Source: Chloroflexota bacterium (GTDB taxonomy: Bacteria > Chloroflexota > Limnocylindria > Limnocylindrales > CSP1-4). Taken from it: DNA of 43,505 nucleotides. The position numbers were made by a program, and so were the translations under genes. Each line of letters begins with the position of its first letter. The first letter of the stretch is position 1. Shown one piece after another: positions 25,411 through 33,519 of this stretch. The notes below the pieces were generated by a model. The model saw only the letters and a list, made by a program, of their open reading frames with translations. It was not told the DNA's origin and did not search any database. The stretch covers positions 1 through 43,505 of the forward strand of contig VBFG01000059.1 of the NCBI GenBank assembly GCA_005882635.1, in the 5' to 3' direction.

Positions 25411-25916
25411 CCGAGTGGTCGGTTCGGTTGCCCGGGAACGTTGGCGGCGATGACGCTGAAGGCTCGAGGCCCGCGTCGGGGTCGGAGACATTCGCCATCG
25501 AGGACAGCCTGGGCTATCTCCTGAACCGGACGGCCCGGCTGATGGCGAACGAGCTCGCCGAGAGGCTGCGACCAGCCGGCGTCGCCATCGGCCAATGGGC
25601 GGTGCTGTTATTCCTGTGGGCGCGCGACGGGCTGAGCCAGGCCGAGCTCTCGCGGCTGGTGGCGATCGAGCCGCCGACAATGGTTCGGACGATCGACCGG
25701 ATGGTCCGCGACGGACTCGTCATCCGTATGCCGGACTCGGATGACGGACGCCTGAGCCGGATCCACCTCACAGAGCGGGGGTGGTCGCTCCGCGACGAGC
25801 TGGTCCCGCTCGCGATGGCCGTCAACGACGCGATCCTGCAACGGCTCACCGCCAACGAGGGGCGGGCCCTGCTACGACTCCTGACGAAGGTGCTGACCCA
25901 GGCGGGATCGGGCTGA
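25407..25916 (+). CDS. MarR-family transcriptional regulator
   Basis: 169 residues. A winged-helix core is clear: LGYLLNRTARLMANELAERL, GQWAVLLFLWARDGLSQAEL, VAIEPPTMVRTIDRMVRDGL, wing with DSDDGRLSRIHLTERG, then dimerisation helices. MarR proteins repress detoxification genes and release DNA on binding phenolic or oxidant ligands. The ATG overlaps the stop of the deazaflavin enzyme (ATGA). The CGTTAG-N4-CTAACG operator upstream of the pair is its likely target. No Cys is placed for redox sensing. Confidence 0.93.
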   Translation: MTEWSVRLPGNVGGDDAEGSRPASGSETFAIEDSLGYLLNRTARLMANELAERLRPAGVAIGQWAVLLFLWARDGLSQAELSRLVAIEPPTMVRTIDRMVRDGLVIRMPDSDDGRLSRIHLTERGWSLRDELVPLAMAVNDAILQRLTANEGRALLRLLTKVLTQAGSG

Positions 25917-26249
25917 GAGATAGGACGGGCACGCGCGCGACGTCGGGCCGCCAATCGGCGGTGAGAACGGATCCATGCGCGCGCTGCGAGGAGGTCGTCG
26001 GGTCGGTGGCGGGGTAGGTCGCGCGGTGGGTCGCCCGGGCGACCGTTCGACGACCGATTCTGAACGGCGAACCGGCAGGTCCGCGCGGGGACGGCTGCTA
26101 TGAGCACTCATGGCCGAGGCACGTGATCACCCGACGGGAGTCCCAGTCGGCAGCGAGGGCTGGCTGCGGCTTCTGGGCGAGGGCGGCATCGAGGATTTGG
26201 ACGGTCTGCTCGGGAGGTCGTCGTCCCACGCGAGTGATCGAGGAAATGC
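25917..26249. other. Gap between the two MarR-linked units
   Basis: Mostly without a supported gene. A 47-codon frame from ATG 26110 (MAEARDHPTGVPVGSEGWLR) runs to a TGA at 26251-26253 just inside the -35 region of the next promoter, without a visible ribosome site or known relatives. I see no repeat or terminator. Confidence 0.4.
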
Positions 26250-26292
26250 TTGACAGCGCAACTACTTGGGCGGATACTTGCATAAGCAAGTA
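26250..26292 (+). promoter_or_regulatory. Promoter and MarR operator for the F420-reductase-like gene
   Basis: TTGACA (26250-26255), 17-nt spacer, GATACT (26273-26278). The perfect inverted repeat TACTTGC-ATAA-GCAAGTA (26275-26292) covers the -10 and start region. The same core TACTTGCAT-x-x-GCAA recurs at 27531-27545 between the divergent marR and LUD genes, so one regulator probably binds both. Confidence 0.72.
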
Positions 26293-26327
26293 ACATCCAA
26301 ACGCTTGCGGAGTCAGGAGCAGCAGCC

Positions 26328-26981
26328 ATGACCACGGCCATCATCGGGACAGGCAATATCGGCGGACAAGTGGCGCGGCACCTCGTGGCCGGAGGGGAGC
26401 AGGTGGTTCTCGCCGCCCGCGACGAGTCGCACGCGGCGGCACTGGCAGACGAACTCGGCCCCTTGGCGAGCGCGGCGTCCGTTCGGCAGGCGATCGCAGC
26501 GGCGGACGTGGTGGTCCTCGCCGTCTGGCTTGACACGACGAAGACGCTGATCGCAGAGAACGGAGATCTGCTCCACGGCAAGGTCGTCGTCGACCCGTCG
26601 AATCCGATCCAGCTCGACGGCAAGGGCGGGTTCAGTCGAACGCTTCCCGAGGGACAATCCGCTGCGTCCGTGATCGCGGGTCTCCTCCCCGACGACGCTC
26701 ATCTTGTGAAGGCTTTTGGCACGCTTGGCGCCGAGGCGCTCGCCTCGAGCGCGAATCGAAAGCCGCGGCCCGCAGCCTTGTTCTATGCGACGGACGACGA
26801 GGCCGCTGCGGCTACCGTTGAGCACCTCATCGCCACCGCTGGTTTCGACGCCGTGAAGGTGGGCGGCCTGCGTGATGCAACGCGCATCGAGGTGGCTGGT
26901 GACCTCCACCAGTACGGCGGGTTGAACGGCAACGTGGTCGATGCGGACGAGGCTCGGGCTGCCGTCGCGGTGGCGGCGTAG
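26328..26981 (+). CDS. NADPH:F420 reductase-like / NAD(P)-binding oxidoreductase
   Basis: 217 residues with an N-terminal Rossmann motif (TAIIGTGNIGGQVARHLVAG), the second-strand AARDE, ADVVVLAVWL, VVDPSNP and the KAFGTLGAEAL segment. This is the layout of F420-dependent NADP reductases (Fno/NpdG) and their many relatives. The C-terminal LHQYGGLNG helix closes the domain. Such proteins pass hydride between NADP and F420 or reduce metal or quinone substrates. ATG 26328 has AGGAG 8 nt upstream and a textbook promoter with a palindromic operator. It converges on the marR gene 57 nt downstream. Related F420 use by the Ddn-like enzyme at 24.9 kb fits. Confidence 0.85.
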   Translation: MTTAIIGTGNIGGQVARHLVAGGEQVVLAARDESHAAALADELGPLASAASVRQAIAAADVVVLAVWLDTTKTLIAENGDLLHGKVVVDPSNPIQLDGKGGFSRTLPEGQSAASVIAGLLPDDAHLVKAFGTLGAEALASSANRKPRPAALFYATDDEAAAATVEHLIATAGFDAVKVGGLRDATRIEVAGDLHQYGGLNGNVVDADEARAAVAVAA

Positions 26982-27038
26982 CGGTTGAGTCCCAACAGGC
27001 TCAACTCTGCACCACCCGCCGAATGACGGGCGGCCGGC

Positions 27039-27539
27039 TCAACCGAACGTGCAGTCGATCGTGACCTTGCCCAGGGCGTTCTCGAGAACCGCGAGCTCCT
27101 CATCGTCGAGTCGGGACACGAAATACTCGGCGATTCCACGTGCGTGGGCGGGAACCGTTTCGGTCAGCCGGGCCACGCCGGCATCGGTGAGGGCAACCAA
27201 AACGCCTCGTCCGTCGGCAGTAGCGTCGGCTCGGCGAACCAGGCCTTCATCGACCAGCCGCGCAACGCGACGGGTCATGCCGGAGCGCGAGATGAGGGCC
27301 CGGCCCGCGAGTTCCGTCATGCGCAGCTCCCCGCCGGCGAGGGCCAGCTGGACGAGCACGTCGTAGTCGGCCAGGGCCAGACCGGTCTGCTGCTCGAGCT
27401 GCGTCTCGAGCTGGCGCATGAGGGTGGCGTGAGCTCGCAGCAGCGACCGCCACGCGCCCATCCCGCGTCCGCCTGGTAGTTCATTCCCCACCAGCCGATC
27501 AGCGAGTCCTGCCAGGTCCGTTCCCGAATGTACTTGCAT
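27039..27539 (-). CDS. MarR-family transcriptional regulator of the LUD cluster
   Basis: 166 residues if started at ATG 27539. The MarR core is clear (AWRSLLRAHATLMRQLETQL, YDVLVQLALAGGELRMTELA, LISRSGMTRRVARLVDEGLV, wing RRADATADGRGVLVALTDAG). On the minus strand TTGCGT and TATCTG hexamers 18 nt apart put transcription start at or next to this ATG, so the message may be leaderless. The operator TACTTGCATGTGCAA covers the start. An internal ATG at 27461 is the alternative. It is divergent from the LUD operon and converges on the F420-reductase-like gene; both promoters share its operator core. Its last 15 codons survive in the decayed copy at 20.67 kb. Confidence 0.88.
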   Translation of the reverse strand: MQVHSGTDLAGLADRLVGNELPGGRGMGAWRSLLRAHATLMRQLETQLEQQTGLALADYDVLVQLALAGGELRMTELAGRALISRSGMTRRVARLVDEGLVRRADATADGRGVLVALTDAGVARLTETVPAHARGIAEYFVSRLDDEELAVLENALGKVTIDCTFG

Positions 27540-27583
27540 GTGCAACCAGATAGGCGTAGGGTGTTTGCGAACGCAAATATATC
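27531..27583. promoter_or_regulatory. Divergent marR/LUD operator region
   Basis: Two palindromes: TTGC-ATGT-GCAA within TACTTGCATGTGCAA (27531-27545) and the perfect 14-mer TTTGCGAACGCAAA (27564-27577). A minus-strand promoter for marR uses TTGCGT (plus-strand 27571-27576) and TATCTG (27547-27552); a plus-strand -10 for the LUD operon may be TATATC (27578-27583). The first palindrome matches the operator of the F420-reductase-like gene. Confidence 0.65.
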
Positions 27584-27609
27584 ATCGTAAGTGCCGGAAG
27601 GAAAGAACC

Positions 27610-28260
27610 GTGATCGCTGAACTCCCACCCGCCATTGATCCTGAGACTGCCGGCCGGTTCGGCACCAGGCCCGACGAGTCGCGGGTCAGCCGCGCGGCCG
27701 CCGCCCTCGAAGGAAACGGAATCAGCGTGCTCAGAGCCGCCAGCGCGGCAGAAGCGAAGCGGGTCGTGCTGGGCCTGATCGCCGAAGGATCCGAAGTGAA
27801 TCACGGCGCTTCGACGTCGCTCGATGTCGCGGGCATCACCGAGGAGATCGACCACTCCGGTCGATACGAGGCCATTCGGCCACGAACCTGGAGCATGGAC
27901 CGCCAGACTCAGGCGGACGAAATCCGCCGCCTGAACTCAGGCCCCGACGTGATGCTCGGCAGTGTCCACGCCGTGACCGAGACGGGTTCATTGATGGCCG
28001 CTTCCATGGGTGGCAGTCAGCTCGGGCCGTACGTCAGCGGCGCCGGCCGAGTGATCCTCGTGGTTGGGACGCAGAAGATCGTGTCCGATCTCGAGGAGGG
28101 CCTCCGGCGGATCAACGACTACGCCTTCCCCCTCGAGGACGCTCGCGCCCAGGCAGCGTATGGCATCCACAGCGCGGTGAACAAGGTTCTGATCATCAAC
28201 CGCGAGATCACGCCCGGTCGTATCACGGTCGTCTTCGTCGACGAGGTCCTCGGGTTTTGA
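27610..28260 (+). CDS. LUD-domain (LutC/YkgG-like) protein
   Basis: 216 residues from GTG 27610 (GGAAGGAAAG just upstream). An N-terminal helix region (SRAAAALEGNGISVLRAASA) is followed by the LUD core: GSEVNHGASTSLDVAGI, DRQTQADEIRRLNSGPDVML, GSVHAVTETGSLMAASMGGS, GAGRVILVVGTQKIV and VFVDEVLGF. The family contains LutB/LutC lactate-use proteins; stand-alone members are of unknown biochemical role. It is the first gene of a MarR-controlled operon with an MFS exporter and a Gal80-like oxidoreductase. A truncated copy sits 7 kb upstream. Confidence 0.88.
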   Translation: MIAELPPAIDPETAGRFGTRPDESRVSRAAAALEGNGISVLRAASAAEAKRVVLGLIAEGSEVNHGASTSLDVAGITEEIDHSGRYEAIRPRTWSMDRQTQADEIRRLNSGPDVMLGSVHAVTETGSLMAASMGGSQLGPYVSGAGRVILVVGTQKIVSDLEEGLRRINDYAFPLEDARAQAAYGIHSAVNKVLIINREITPGRITVVFVDEVLGF

Positions 28261-28280
28261 CGAGCGACGAACACGAAGGA

Positions 28281-29798
28281 ATGACTTCCATCATGGGCCC
28301 GTTCTCGCGACCTTCTACTACGACGACCACCACCATCCGCGATTCGCGCTGGCTCGCCCTTGTTGTCCTGTGTGCCGGGATGCTGATGATCGTCCTCGAC
28401 GCGACGATCGTGAACGTCGCGTTGCCCTCGATCCGCAGCGACCTCGGCTTCACCCAGTCGAGCCTGGCCTGGGTCGTCAATGCCTACCTCATCGCCTTCG
28501 GTGGTGTCCTGCTCCTGGCCGGGCGGCTCGGCGACCTGGTCGGTCGGCGACGCGTCTTCCTTGCCGGTCTCGCCGTGTTCACGGCAGCCTCCCTGCTGTG
28601 CGGGTTATCCATCCGCCCCGAGATGCTGGTTGCTGCACGGTTCGTCCAGGGCGTCGGTGGCGCGATGACCTCTGCCGTCATCCTGGGGATGGTCGTGACG
28701 CTCTTCACTGAGCCGGGCGAGCAGGCGCGAGCGATCGGCATCTACAGCTTCGTCGCAGCAGCGGGTGCATCGATCGGGCTTCTCGCCGGTGGATTCCTGA
28801 CCGACGCGCTCAACTGGCACTGGATCTTCCTGGTCAACGTCCCGATAGGGATCATCGCCGCAGTCTTGGCCCTGCGGTTGTTAGAGGCCGACCGGGGGAT
28901 CGGGCTCGGGAAGGGCGCCGATGTGATCGGTGCGTTCCTGGTGACGGCGGCGCTGTTGCTTGGGGTGTACACGATCATCCGCACCACCGATTTCGGATGG
29001 GGATCGGCCCACACCGTCGGGTTCGGGGCGGCCGCGATCGCGTCGCTCATGGCCTTCCTCGTCCGCGAGTCGCGGACCGCGAACCCGCTCGTCCCATTCC
29101 GTATCTTCGAATCGCGCAATGTCTCCGGCGCGAACGTCGTGCTGGTGCTCATTTTTGCGGCTCTGTTCGGGATGTTCTTCCTCGGCAGCCTCTACTTCCA
29201 GCGGGTCCGCGGGTACGACCCGCTCGGGATCGGGCTGGCGTTTCTGCCGTTCAGCCTCTCGATCGCGATGCTGTCGTTCGCGTCCGGGCCGCTCATCACC
29301 CGTTTCGGGGCTCGCTCTGTGCTCCTGCCGAGCTTGGTCCTCATGGGCATCGGGTTGCTGTACTTCTCGCGAGTGCCGGTCGATGCTGCATACAGCACGG
29401 ACGTCCTCCCTGCCCTCTTCCCGCTTGGCGTCGGTTTCGGCCTCGCCTTCCCGGCGCTGATGGCGCTTGGGATGTCGGGCGCGGGCGAGCGCAATTCCGG
29501 CCTTGCTTCGGGGCTGCTCATGACGACCCAGCAGGTCGGTGGAGCGCTGGGCCTGTCGGTCTTCGTCTCGGTGTCCGCTGCACAGACAAACGGGTTGCTC
29601 GCCGCGTCGGTGGCCGAGCCGGCGGCTCTGACGAGCGGCTACCGACTGTGCTTCGCCATCGGCGCCGGGCTCGTCCTCGTCGCCCTCGTCGTTGCGAGCG
29701 CCGTCCTGCGGCCGGCCGAGGGAACTCAGCAACCGGCGTTGCAGAAGCGCGAGCGGCCGCTCGGCGACCCGGCGCTTCCCGCCGCGCGGATTCGTTAG
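28281..29798 (+). CDS. MFS transporter, DHA2 (14-TM) family
   Basis: 505 residues from ATG 28281. Fourteen membrane helices can be counted. Motif A (GRLGDLVGRRRVFL), the DATIVNVALPSI segment of helix 1 and motif C-like GAAGASIGLLAGGFLTD mark a drug:H+ antiporter of the DHA2/EmrB-QacA type. The ATG is directly adjacent to AAGGA; ATG 28293 has that site at 12 nt, and a TTG at 28257 overlapping the LUD stop is also possible. It is expected to export a toxic organic compound. The gene is missing from the decayed duplicate, where LUD and Gfo/Idh are only 32 nt apart. Confidence 0.93.
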   Translation: MTSIMGPFSRPSTTTTTTIRDSRWLALVVLCAGMLMIVLDATIVNVALPSIRSDLGFTQSSLAWVVNAYLIAFGGVLLLAGRLGDLVGRRRVFLAGLAVFTAASLLCGLSIRPEMLVAARFVQGVGGAMTSAVILGMVVTLFTEPGEQARAIGIYSFVAAAGASIGLLAGGFLTDALNWHWIFLVNVPIGIIAAVLALRLLEADRGIGLGKGADVIGAFLVTAALLLGVYTIIRTTDFGWGSAHTVGFGAAAIASLMAFLVRESRTANPLVPFRIFESRNVSGANVVLVLIFAALFGMFFLGSLYFQRVRGYDPLGIGLAFLPFSLSIAMLSFASGPLITRFGARSVLLPSLVLMGIGLLYFSRVPVDAAYSTDVLPALFPLGVGFGLAFPALMALGMSGAGERNSGLASGLLMTTQQVGGALGLSVFVSVSAAQTNGLLAASVAEPAALTSGYRLCFAIGAGLVLVALVVASAVLRPAEGTQQPALQKRERPLGDPALPAARIR

Positions 29799-29800
29799 CT

Positions 29801-30907
29801 GTGCCTGATTCGACGTTGGGCGTCGGGATCATCGGCGTCAATCCTGCCTGGGGCTGGGCAGCCACCGCCCACATTCCGGCTCTGCGCGCATTACCGAACT
29901 ACGAGGTCCGGGCACTCAGCGCCAGCAGCCCGGAAGCGGCCCGCGCCGCGGGCGAGGCATTCGGCGTCGCCGCCGTCTTCTCGGATCACGAGCAGCTCGT
30001 GGCTCAGCCGGACGTCGATGTCGTGGCCGTCACGGTCAAGGTCCCCCATCATCGCGAGCTCGTCAGCGCCGCGCTCGCCGCCGGCAAGGCCGTGTATTGC
30101 GAGTGGCCGCTGGGCCGTGATCTCAACGAAGCGCGAGCGATGGCGACGCTCGCCGCCGAGAAGGGCGTGCGCACGGTGGTCGGGTTGCAGGCCCGTCAGG
30201 CGCCGGCCATCGAGTTCGTCCGGCAGCTCCTGAACGACGGATACGTCGGCGAGGTCCTGTCGACGACGATGATCGGGGTGTCGGTCGCGGGCGATGTCGT
30301 GGTCCAGCCCAACGTCTACATGTTGGACGCGAACAACGGCGCCAACCTGCTCACGGTCGCCTTCGGCCACAGCCTGGACACCCTGAACTTCGCGCTCGGC
30401 GAATTCGCCGACCTGTCGTCGGTATCGGCGATCCGCCGACCGCTGATCACCGCCGAGAAGACCAGAGAGCAGATCGTCAAGACAGCTCCCGACCAGGTCG
30501 CGGTGATCGGCACCCTCACATCCGGAGTGACCGCCAGCGTCCACGTCCGCGAGGCAGTCGCTGGCGGCACAGGGTTCCTGTGGGAGATCAACGGAACGGA
30601 CGGAACTCTGCGCATCACCGCGGACGCCGCGTTACCCGAGATCTTTCCCTTGACCGTCGCGGGTGCGCGTGGCGGTGGCGAGCCAACTGAACTAGCCGCT
30701 CCGGGGGCGCTGATCCAGAAATGGCCGACGCTCAGCGGCCTTCAAGGAGCGCCCGCCTACAACGTCGGGCGTGCCTACGCCGCGTTCGCGGCCGACATCG
30801 ACAAGGGCACTCATACGGTGCCGGACTTCGCCGATGCCGTCCGACGCCACGAGGTCATCGCCGCCATCGAGCGGTCGGCGGCATCAGGGGAACGCGTGAC
30901 GGCGTAG
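29801..30907 (+). CDS. Gfo/Idh/MocA-family oxidoreductase, Gal80-like
   Basis: 368 residues starting at GTG 29801, two bases after the MFS stop. The Rossmann start (VGIIGVNPAWGWAATAHIPA), the FGVAAVFSDHEQLVAQPDVD segment, VKVPHHREL, YCEWPLG (family EKP-like motif) and GLQARQAP follow, then the alpha/beta C-terminal domain. The W-containing loop after GIIG is typical of Gal80p-related members. They oxidise sugar alcohols or inositol-like compounds with NAD(P), or bind NAD without catalysis. EKP Lys, the usual catalytic residue, is replaced by EWP, so catalysis may be lost. It ends the MarR-controlled operon; a frameshifted copy lies at 21.2 kb. Confidence 0.9.
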   Translation: MPDSTLGVGIIGVNPAWGWAATAHIPALRALPNYEVRALSASSPEAARAAGEAFGVAAVFSDHEQLVAQPDVDVVAVTVKVPHHRELVSAALAAGKAVYCEWPLGRDLNEARAMATLAAEKGVRTVVGLQARQAPAIEFVRQLLNDGYVGEVLSTTMIGVSVAGDVVVQPNVYMLDANNGANLLTVAFGHSLDTLNFALGEFADLSSVSAIRRPLITAEKTREQIVKTAPDQVAVIGTLTSGVTASVHVREAVAGGTGFLWEINGTDGTLRITADAALPEIFPLTVAGARGGGEPTELAAPGALIQKWPTLSGLQGAPAYNVGRAYAAFAADIDKGTHTVPDFADAVRRHEVIAAIERSAASGERVTA

Positions 30908-30988
30908 CCAGATGGCACAGTCGATCCGCAAGACCGCGTCTCGAGGCGGGCTGCGAACCGCGCGGTGGGCGCCTAACGTTCGGGACTG

Positions 30989-31915
30989 TCAAACCTCGCC
31001 AAGTGTGTCCACGCGGGCCGAGGTCGATCGCTCGAGGCGGCGCAGTGCCGCCTCAGATGGCGAACCTGGTTCCGCCGTGAAAACGAGGATCGTCTGATCG
31101 GGATCCTGGGGGAGATCGAGGTCCTGATACGCCAGCGTGACCTCGCCGACGGTCGGGTGGCGAAACCGTCGGACTCCGTTGCGGTGGAACAGGACGTTGT
31201 GAGCAGCCCAGCGGGCGTGGAACTCCTCGCTCCGGGTTGACAGCTCGCCCACCAAATCGGAGAGCCGTCGGTCATACGGGTTGCGCCCGGCCTCCGCTCG
31301 CAGGAGGGCGGCCATGTCGTGAGCCGCCACATCCCAGTCGACGTAGAAGTCGCGCGAGCGGGGATCGAGGAACACGAACCGTGCCGGGTTCGGTGGTCGT
31401 GCCGGGTCCCGGTACACCTCGGCGTAAAAGGCCGCCCCGAGTCGGTTGGCGTACAGGATGTCGAGACGTCGGTTGCGTACGAGCGCGGGCGTGCCGATCA
31501 GGTCGACGATGCGCTGCACGCCGGGACGCACGTTCTCCTGCCGCTTCATCCTGCGCGGCGGGCGCTCAAGGTTGGCGATCCGGACGAGATCGTCGAGGTG
31601 CGCCCGCTCAGCGTCATCGAGCTGGAGCGCGCGCGCGATCCCGTCGAGCACGTCCTGTGACACGCCTCTGGCATCGCCGCGCTCGAGCCGGGTGTAGTAG
31701 ACGTCGCTGATCCCGGCCAAGAGTGCGACCTCCTCACGCCGCAGCCCGGGCACGCGCCGCAGCCGCCCGTAGCGCGGGAGTCCCGCGCGCTCGGGCGTGA
31801 TTCTCGATCGCCGCGTGGTGAGGAACTCGCGGACCTCGTCGGCGTTGCTCACGAGGTCACCGTACGCGTGGTCACCGGTTCGCTGGGAGTTACTCCCGGT
31901 ACCCCTAACAGCCAT
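30989..31915 (-). CDS. XRE-family regulator with MmyB-like ligand-binding domain
   Basis: 308 residues. The HTH (RRVPGLRREEVALLAGISDV, YYTRLERGDARGVSQDVLDG) is followed by the MmyB-like domain of Streptomyces-type regulators (RNRRLDILYANRLGAAFYAE, NPARFVFLDPRSRDFYVDWD, FHARWAAHNVLFHRNGVRRF, YQDLDLPQDPDQTILVF). These repress adjacent dehydrogenase genes and bind a fatty-acid-like ligand. ATG 31915 has GAGGAAG upstream; GTG 31852 would start at the position usual for the family and is an alternative. It is divergent from the cyclophilin-like/alcohol dehydrogenase/SDR genes, which it likely controls. Confidence 0.9.
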   Translation of the reverse strand: MAVRGTGSNSQRTGDHAYGDLVSNADEVREFLTTRRSRITPERAGLPRYGRLRRVPGLRREEVALLAGISDVYYTRLERGDARGVSQDVLDGIARALQLDDAERAHLDDLVRIANLERPPRRMKRQENVRPGVQRIVDLIGTPALVRNRRLDILYANRLGAAFYAEVYRDPARPPNPARFVFLDPRSRDFYVDWDVAAHDMAALLRAEAGRNPYDRRLSDLVGELSTRSEEFHARWAAHNVLFHRNGVRRFRHPTVGEVTLAYQDLDLPQDPDQTILVFTAEPGSPSEAALRRLERSTSARVDTLGEV

Positions 31916-31957
31916 GACTTCCTCGAGGCGCGCCAGGTTGTTTTGATTGTCGCCGAC

Positions 31958-32425
31958 ATGACCAACGACAAGAGCCGCAGGTCACTCCGAGCAAACCGCC
32001 GACCGAGGTGGCTAGTCTCGGTACTGGTCCTCGCCGCCACGGCGTCCGCCTGTGCCCAGTCGCCAGTCGTGGCGGACCCCGCTTCGCCTGCAGAGACAGC
32101 AACTCTGACCGCGAGTCCGGCTCCTCTCGCAACGACAGCGTCGGAGGTAACCATGAAGGTACGCATCACCGTCGAAGGCGCGCCGATCACCGCCAGCCTC
32201 ATCGACAACGCCACGTCGAGAGACTTCGTCTCTCTGCTCCCGGGTGTCGATCCGGCGGTCGGTGACATCACCTACGACGCCCCATGGGGCAACCTCGCGC
32301 TGTTCCACCGCGACGCCGGCTACGCGGCGGGCCTCATCAAGCTCGGGACGATCGACTCCGGCTTCGAGACACTGAGCACGCCGGGCTCCTTGGCAGCAAC
32401 CATCGAGCTGATCGAGGAGGAGTAA
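31958..32425 (+). CDS. Cyclophilin-like fold lipoprotein
   Basis: 155 residues from ATG 31958. A basic N-terminus (RRSLRANRRPRWL), hydrophobic segment VSVLVLAATASAC and a Cys make a probable lipoprotein signal. After a Thr/Ala linker the cyclophilin-like domain (Cyclophil_like family) begins at MKVRITVEGAPITASLIDN. The core continues TSRDFVSLLPG and then directly VDPAVGDITYDAPWGNLALF. As I remember the family, about 25-35 residues normally lie between SLLP and DPAVGD, so an internal part seems lost, in frame. The role of the family is unknown. Two bases separate its stop from the alcohol dehydrogenase gene. Confidence 0.75.
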   Translation: MTNDKSRRSLRANRRPRWLVSVLVLAATASACAQSPVVADPASPAETATLTASPAPLATTASEVTMKVRITVEGAPITASLIDNATSRDFVSLLPGVDPAVGDITYDAPWGNLALFHRDAGYAAGLIKLGTIDSGFETLSTPGSLAATIELIEEE

Positions 32426-32427
32426 CC

Positions 32428-33468
32428 ATGCGAGCAGCGATCTTCAACGGACCGCACGACATCACCGTCGCGGACGTTTCCGATCCCAGCATCACCGCAC
32501 CCACGGACGCCGTCGTCCGCGTGGTCCTTGCCTGTGTCTGCGGCTCCGATCTGTGGTTCTGGCGCGGTCAGACGCCCCACGACAACGATGGCACGGGCCA
32601 CGAATTCATCGGCGTCGTCGAGGCCGTCGGGTCGGCGGTGACGGCCGTGCGCGAGGGTGACTTCGTGATCGCGCCGTTCGCGTTCAGCGACGGGACCTGC
32701 CCGAATTGCCTCGCCGGGATCCAGACAGCGTGCGTCAACGGGGGCTTCTTCGGGGGCAACGGGGTCGATGGTGCCCAGGCGGAGCGCGTCCGCGTCCCGC
32801 AGGCCAACGGGACGCTCGTCAAAGTCCCGGCGGGCACGTACGACGACGCGACGATGCGCTCGTTGCTGACCCTGTCCGACGTCATGGGCACCGGCCACCA
32901 CGCCGCGGTGAGTGCCGGCGTGACGCCCGGAGACACGGTCGCGGTCGTCGGCGACGGCGCCGTGGGTCTGTCGGCCGTGCTCGCGGCGAAGCGCCTCGGG
33001 GCTGGCCGGATCATCGCTCTGTCCCGGAACCCGTCCCGGCAGGCCCTGGCCCGCGAGTTCGGTGCGAGCGAGATCGTCGAGGAACGGGGCGACGATGCGG
33101 TCGAGGCGGTGCGCGGCCTTACCGGCGGGATCGGCGCCGACGCGGCGCTCGAGTGCGTCGGGACCGACGACGCCGTCTCCAGTGCGCTCGCGATCGCTCG
33201 GCCAGGTTCGACGGTCGGCTACGTCGGCGTGCCGCACGGGGTCGAGCTGTCGGTCCCGGACATGTTCTACCGCAACGTCGGCCTGAAGGGCGGCCCGGCA
33301 CCGGTCCGGGCGTACATCCCCGAGCTACTCGAGGACGTCCTCGCCGGGCGCATCGACCCGGGGCGCGTGTTCGACTACGAGACCGACCTCGACCACATCG
33401 CCGATGCCTACCGCGCCATGGATGAGCGGCGCGCGATCAAGTCGCTGATCCGGGTGGGAGCGATCTGA
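32428..33468 (+). CDS. Zinc-dependent alcohol dehydrogenase (MDR family)
   Basis: 346 residues. Catalytic-zinc ligands are Cys in ACVCGSDLW and the His-Glu of GTGHEFIGVVEAVG. The structural-zinc loop reads CPNCLAGIQTAC and keeps three of the usual four Cys. The Rossmann motif is VAVVGDGAVGLSAVLAAKRLGA and NAD(P) specificity is suggested by ALSRNPSR (Arg after the second strand favours NADP). It oxidises or reduces alcohols/aldehydes; the substrate is unknown. ATG 32428 has GGAGGAG. It lies in a run of redox genes (cyclophilin-like, ADH, cupin, SDR) opposite an XRE regulator. Confidence 0.93.
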   Translation: MRAAIFNGPHDITVADVSDPSITAPTDAVVRVVLACVCGSDLWFWRGQTPHDNDGTGHEFIGVVEAVGSAVTAVREGDFVIAPFAFSDGTCPNCLAGIQTACVNGGFFGGNGVDGAQAERVRVPQANGTLVKVPAGTYDDATMRSLLTLSDVMGTGHHAAVSAGVTPGDTVAVVGDGAVGLSAVLAAKRLGAGRIIALSRNPSRQALAREFGASEIVEERGDDAVEAVRGLTGGIGADAALECVGTDDAVSSALAIARPGSTVGYVGVPHGVELSVPDMFYRNVGLKGGPAPVRAYIPELLEDVLAGRIDPGRVFDYETDLDHIADAYRAMDERRAIKSLIRVGAI

Positions 33469-33519
33469 TGCAAACGATGCGCTCTCGACCTGGACGACAC
33501 GATGCACAGGAGACATGAC

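Larger units (their letters stand above)
26970..30913 (+). repeat. Intact copy of the MarR-LUD-MFS-Gfo/Idh cluster (duplication, copy 2)
   Basis: Partner of the decayed segment at 20612-22330. It contains every gene whose fragments are seen there, plus the MFS gene, so it is the fuller form. Similarity runs from the end of the F420-reductase-like gene to a few bases past the Gfo/Idh stop. Confidence 0.85.
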
